Below are positions 62,468-64,000 of a stretch of DNA of 64,000 nucleotides, piece by piece. Position numbers and translations under genes: made by a program. Each line of letters opens with the position of its first letter. Positions within the stretch are counted from its first letter, which is position 1. Origin of the DNA: Streptomyces formicae (GTDB lineage: Bacteria > Actinomycetota > Actinomycetes > Streptomycetales > Streptomycetaceae); contig NZ_CP071872.1 in assembly GCF_022647665.1 (NCBI RefSeq), forward strand, positions 7,502,001 through 7,566,000, in the 5' to 3' direction. The notes under the pieces are model-generated. The model saw only the letters and a program-made list of their open reading frames with translations. It did no database searches and was not told the DNA's origin.

Positions 62468-62719
62468 ATGAGCAGTCGGCGACGGAGGTTGGCAGAGCGC
62501 CGGAAAGCATGCGGGCTCAACCAAGAGGGATTCGCGGAAGCGGTAGGCGTTGACCGCTCGACCGTCCAGCGCTGGGAAAGCGGCAAGAACGACCCTCAAC
62601 CGTGGCAGCGTCCGAGAATCGCAAAGGTACTGGCGATCACATCGGTAGAACTAGACGCGCTGCTTGTGCCCGATGCCTTCCCGAAGCCTCCGATTTGCGA
62701 GAGGCGTACCAGGGACTAA
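62468..62719 (+). CDS. Short XRE-family HTH protein, likely truncated
   Basis: The 83-residue protein is a single XRE HTH (RRRLAERRKACGLNQEGFAE, then VDRSTVQRWESGKNDPQPWQ). In close relatives this HTH is followed by several hundred residues of TPR. Here the stop comes after FPKPPICERRTRD and the IS701 element begins about 100 bases later. It could be a remnant or a stand-alone binder. The ATG lies 172 bases from the divergent small gene. Confidence 0.65.
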   Translation: MSSRRRRLAERRKACGLNQEGFAEAVGVDRSTVQRWESGKNDPQPWQRPRIAKVLAITSVELDALLVPDAFPKPPICERRTRD

Positions 62720-62819
62720 AGGCGCTCCCAGAAGGTACTAAGTAGGTTGGGTTTCGTGACCGCCGCTGGCGTTTCAGTTATGCGCAAAGCCCCCGATAGC
62801 CCAAGCCGTTAGCCTCAGG

Positions 62820-64000
62820 CTAGTACTGCAACGGTGTTTGACCTGATGGTTGGGCAGTTTCTGGTGGTGTGTGGCCGCGTCGTTTGTAGTGGCTGACGCG
62901 GGCTTGGTGTTGTCGTCGGCGTCGCCAGTGGGACCAGTGCAGGACGTGGTCTATGGGTGCTGTTCGACGGTGGGCGAGGCGGTGGATCAGCCGTCGGATT
63001 TCGGGGAGGGTGAGGGGTATGAGCTGGGAGGATCCGTTTCTGCTTTCCCTATGTCGGACGAGCGGGCCTTCAGGACGGTGAGGCAGGCGTGGGCTGCCAT
63101 CGCGAGGGTCATGTGCCGGTGCCAGCCGTCGTAACGGCGGACCTGGTAGTCGTCCAGGCCGCATTCCTGCTTCGCACTCTGGAAGCATTCCTCGACCGCC
63201 CACCGGCTGCCGGCGACATGGATGAGCTCGTCGAGGGTGGTCTCCGCGGGGCAGTAAGCGATGTAGTAGGAGATCTCTTGGGGTCGGCTCACGCTGCGGC
63301 GGGCGATCACCCAGTGCCGGCGGTCCTCGCGGTGCCATGGACGGACCTCGACCCTCGCCCAGTCGTAGACCCTTGGGCCGTGAGCCCCGTTTCCGCAGGA
63401 ACGGCGTTTCCACTTCTGCCGGGACAAGCCGGGAAACAGGTCGTGGACAGGGTGGTCGATGGCCCAGCGGGTGACGACGGTGTCGTGCCGGGTGGTAGCC
63501 ATGACATGGAAGACATCGGCCCGCTCGAGCTCGGACCGCCAGCCCTTGGAGAATCCGTAGGCGGCATCGGCGGTCACCCACCGGAAGGGGACCTTGTCCG
63601 CAATCGCCTTGCGGACCATCGCCTTCGCGGTGACGACCTTCGTCTCGAAGGCGACGTCATCCGCGATGCCTGCGGCCCGGCAGCGATCCCGGTCATCCGT
63701 CCACGAGGCGGGGAGATACAGGCGGCGGTCGATCAGCGTGCGGCCACGACGGCCGGCATAGGCGAGGAAGACCCCGATCTGGGAGTTCTCCGTCCGCCCG
63801 GCGGTCCCGGAATACTGGCGCTGAACCCCGGCCGAGCGGACACCCTTCTTCAAGAACCCGGTGTCGTCCACGATCAACACCGCCTCCGGATCGCCGAGAT
63901 GCTCGACCACATAGCCCCGCACATCGCCCAGGACCTCATCCGCGTCCCAGTCGATCCGGTTCAGCAGCCGGTGGATCCGGTCCGGACCCGCATGACCGGC
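62820..64000 (-). mobile_element. IS701-family insertion sequence, left end at 62,824, right end outside window
   Basis: The transposase runs to the right edge. The left end abuts CTAG (62,820-62,823), which fits the YTAR four-base target duplications of IS701-family elements as I know them. Terminal inverted repeats cannot be checked without the other end. Confidence 0.7.
62820..64000 (-). pseudogene. IS701-family transposase, frameshifted near its C-terminus (5' end outside window)
   Basis: The visible part shows the DDE transposase segments of this family: VLIVDDTGFLKKGVRSAGVQ and RQYSGTAGR, then FRWVTADAAYGFSKGWRSEL and HVAGSRWAVEECFQSAKQEC. The last is the E-containing motif. The frame with these motifs ends SYPSPSPKSDG at 62,987, while the frame one base over continues QLIPLTLPEIRRLIHRLAHR to a TAG at 62,820-62,822. 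A missing base in the CCTCCC run (plus strand about 63,026-63,035) explains the split. The TAG belongs to the CTAG target site, so the final stop is supplied by the target. Confidence 0.8.

Noticed and set aside
62820..63581. A 253-residue frame read as a separate gene
   Set aside because: Only its last 70-80 residues look real and these are the transposase C-terminus after a one-base shift.
1..64000. CRISPR arrays, rRNA genes or complete tRNA genes
   Set aside because: No regularly spaced repeats of CRISPR type, no rRNA-like stretch and only a partial tRNA were seen.

Overview
The window is high-GC actinobacterial DNA, almost certainly from a Streptomyces chromosome. The pointers are strongly GC-biased third codon positions, the Scr1-type HTH/DUF397 pairs, the DUF2637, DUF3631, GPP34 and FbiC families, and two RiPP systems (FxLD lanthipeptide, ATP-grasp/TgmABC) that are typical of the genus.

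Layout. (1) 1 to about 31.9 kb is an integrated mobilizable element. It holds a DUF3631 C-terminus, a DUF2637 membrane protein, a MobC/relaxase pair, a PD-ExK protein, a five-function FxLD lanthipeptide cluster (4.9-12.9 kb, minus strand), an HTH/acetyltransferase pair, and a dense run of defence-like genes (16.0-31.5 kb). These are a UPF1-like helicase-nuclease with a HEPN/AbiJ-like partner, a nuclease-like pair, a winged-helix/PD-(D/E)XK protein, a Cap4-like STAND ATPase and a Zn-finger protein with a decayed exonuclease fold. The element ends at a tRNA 3' fragment (31,851-31,893), probably an att site. A diverged copy of the DNA next to that site lies at 21.9-22.05 kb, so the 22.1-31.7 kb block may be a separately acquired module. 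(2) About 32-53 kb looks like core chromosome: a parallel beta-helix secreted protein, membrane proteins, a D-Ala-D-Ala carboxypeptidase with a long acidic arm, GPP34, an Scr1/DUF397 pair, an SDR, a solute:sodium symporter, an ADP-ribosylglycohydrolase homologue, a secreted tyrosine phosphatase, FbiC (F420 biosynthesis) and a trypsin-like protease. (3) 53-64 kb is a variable region: ATP-binding/HTH/DUF397 regulators, an ASCH remnant, a PIN-type toxin-antitoxin pair, Uma2, a truncated VOC gene, a TgmABC ATP-grasp RiPP cluster, a truncated XRE gene and an IS701-family element running off the right edge.

How the genes fit together. In the FxLD cluster the precursor is made first, then LanB (dehydration), LanC (cyclization) and a protein that appears to join a thiopeptide-type/elimination domain to an FxLD methyltransferase. 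In the tgm cluster precursor, ATP-grasp ligase and PIMT-like methyltransferase are translationally coupled.

Caution: at least six genes (lanB, the FxLD methyltransferase fusion, a protease, a small regulator-linked gene, tgmB, the IS701 transposase) are each broken by a single-base indel, mostly in short homopolymers. Either the region is decaying or, more likely, the assembly carries residual indel errors.
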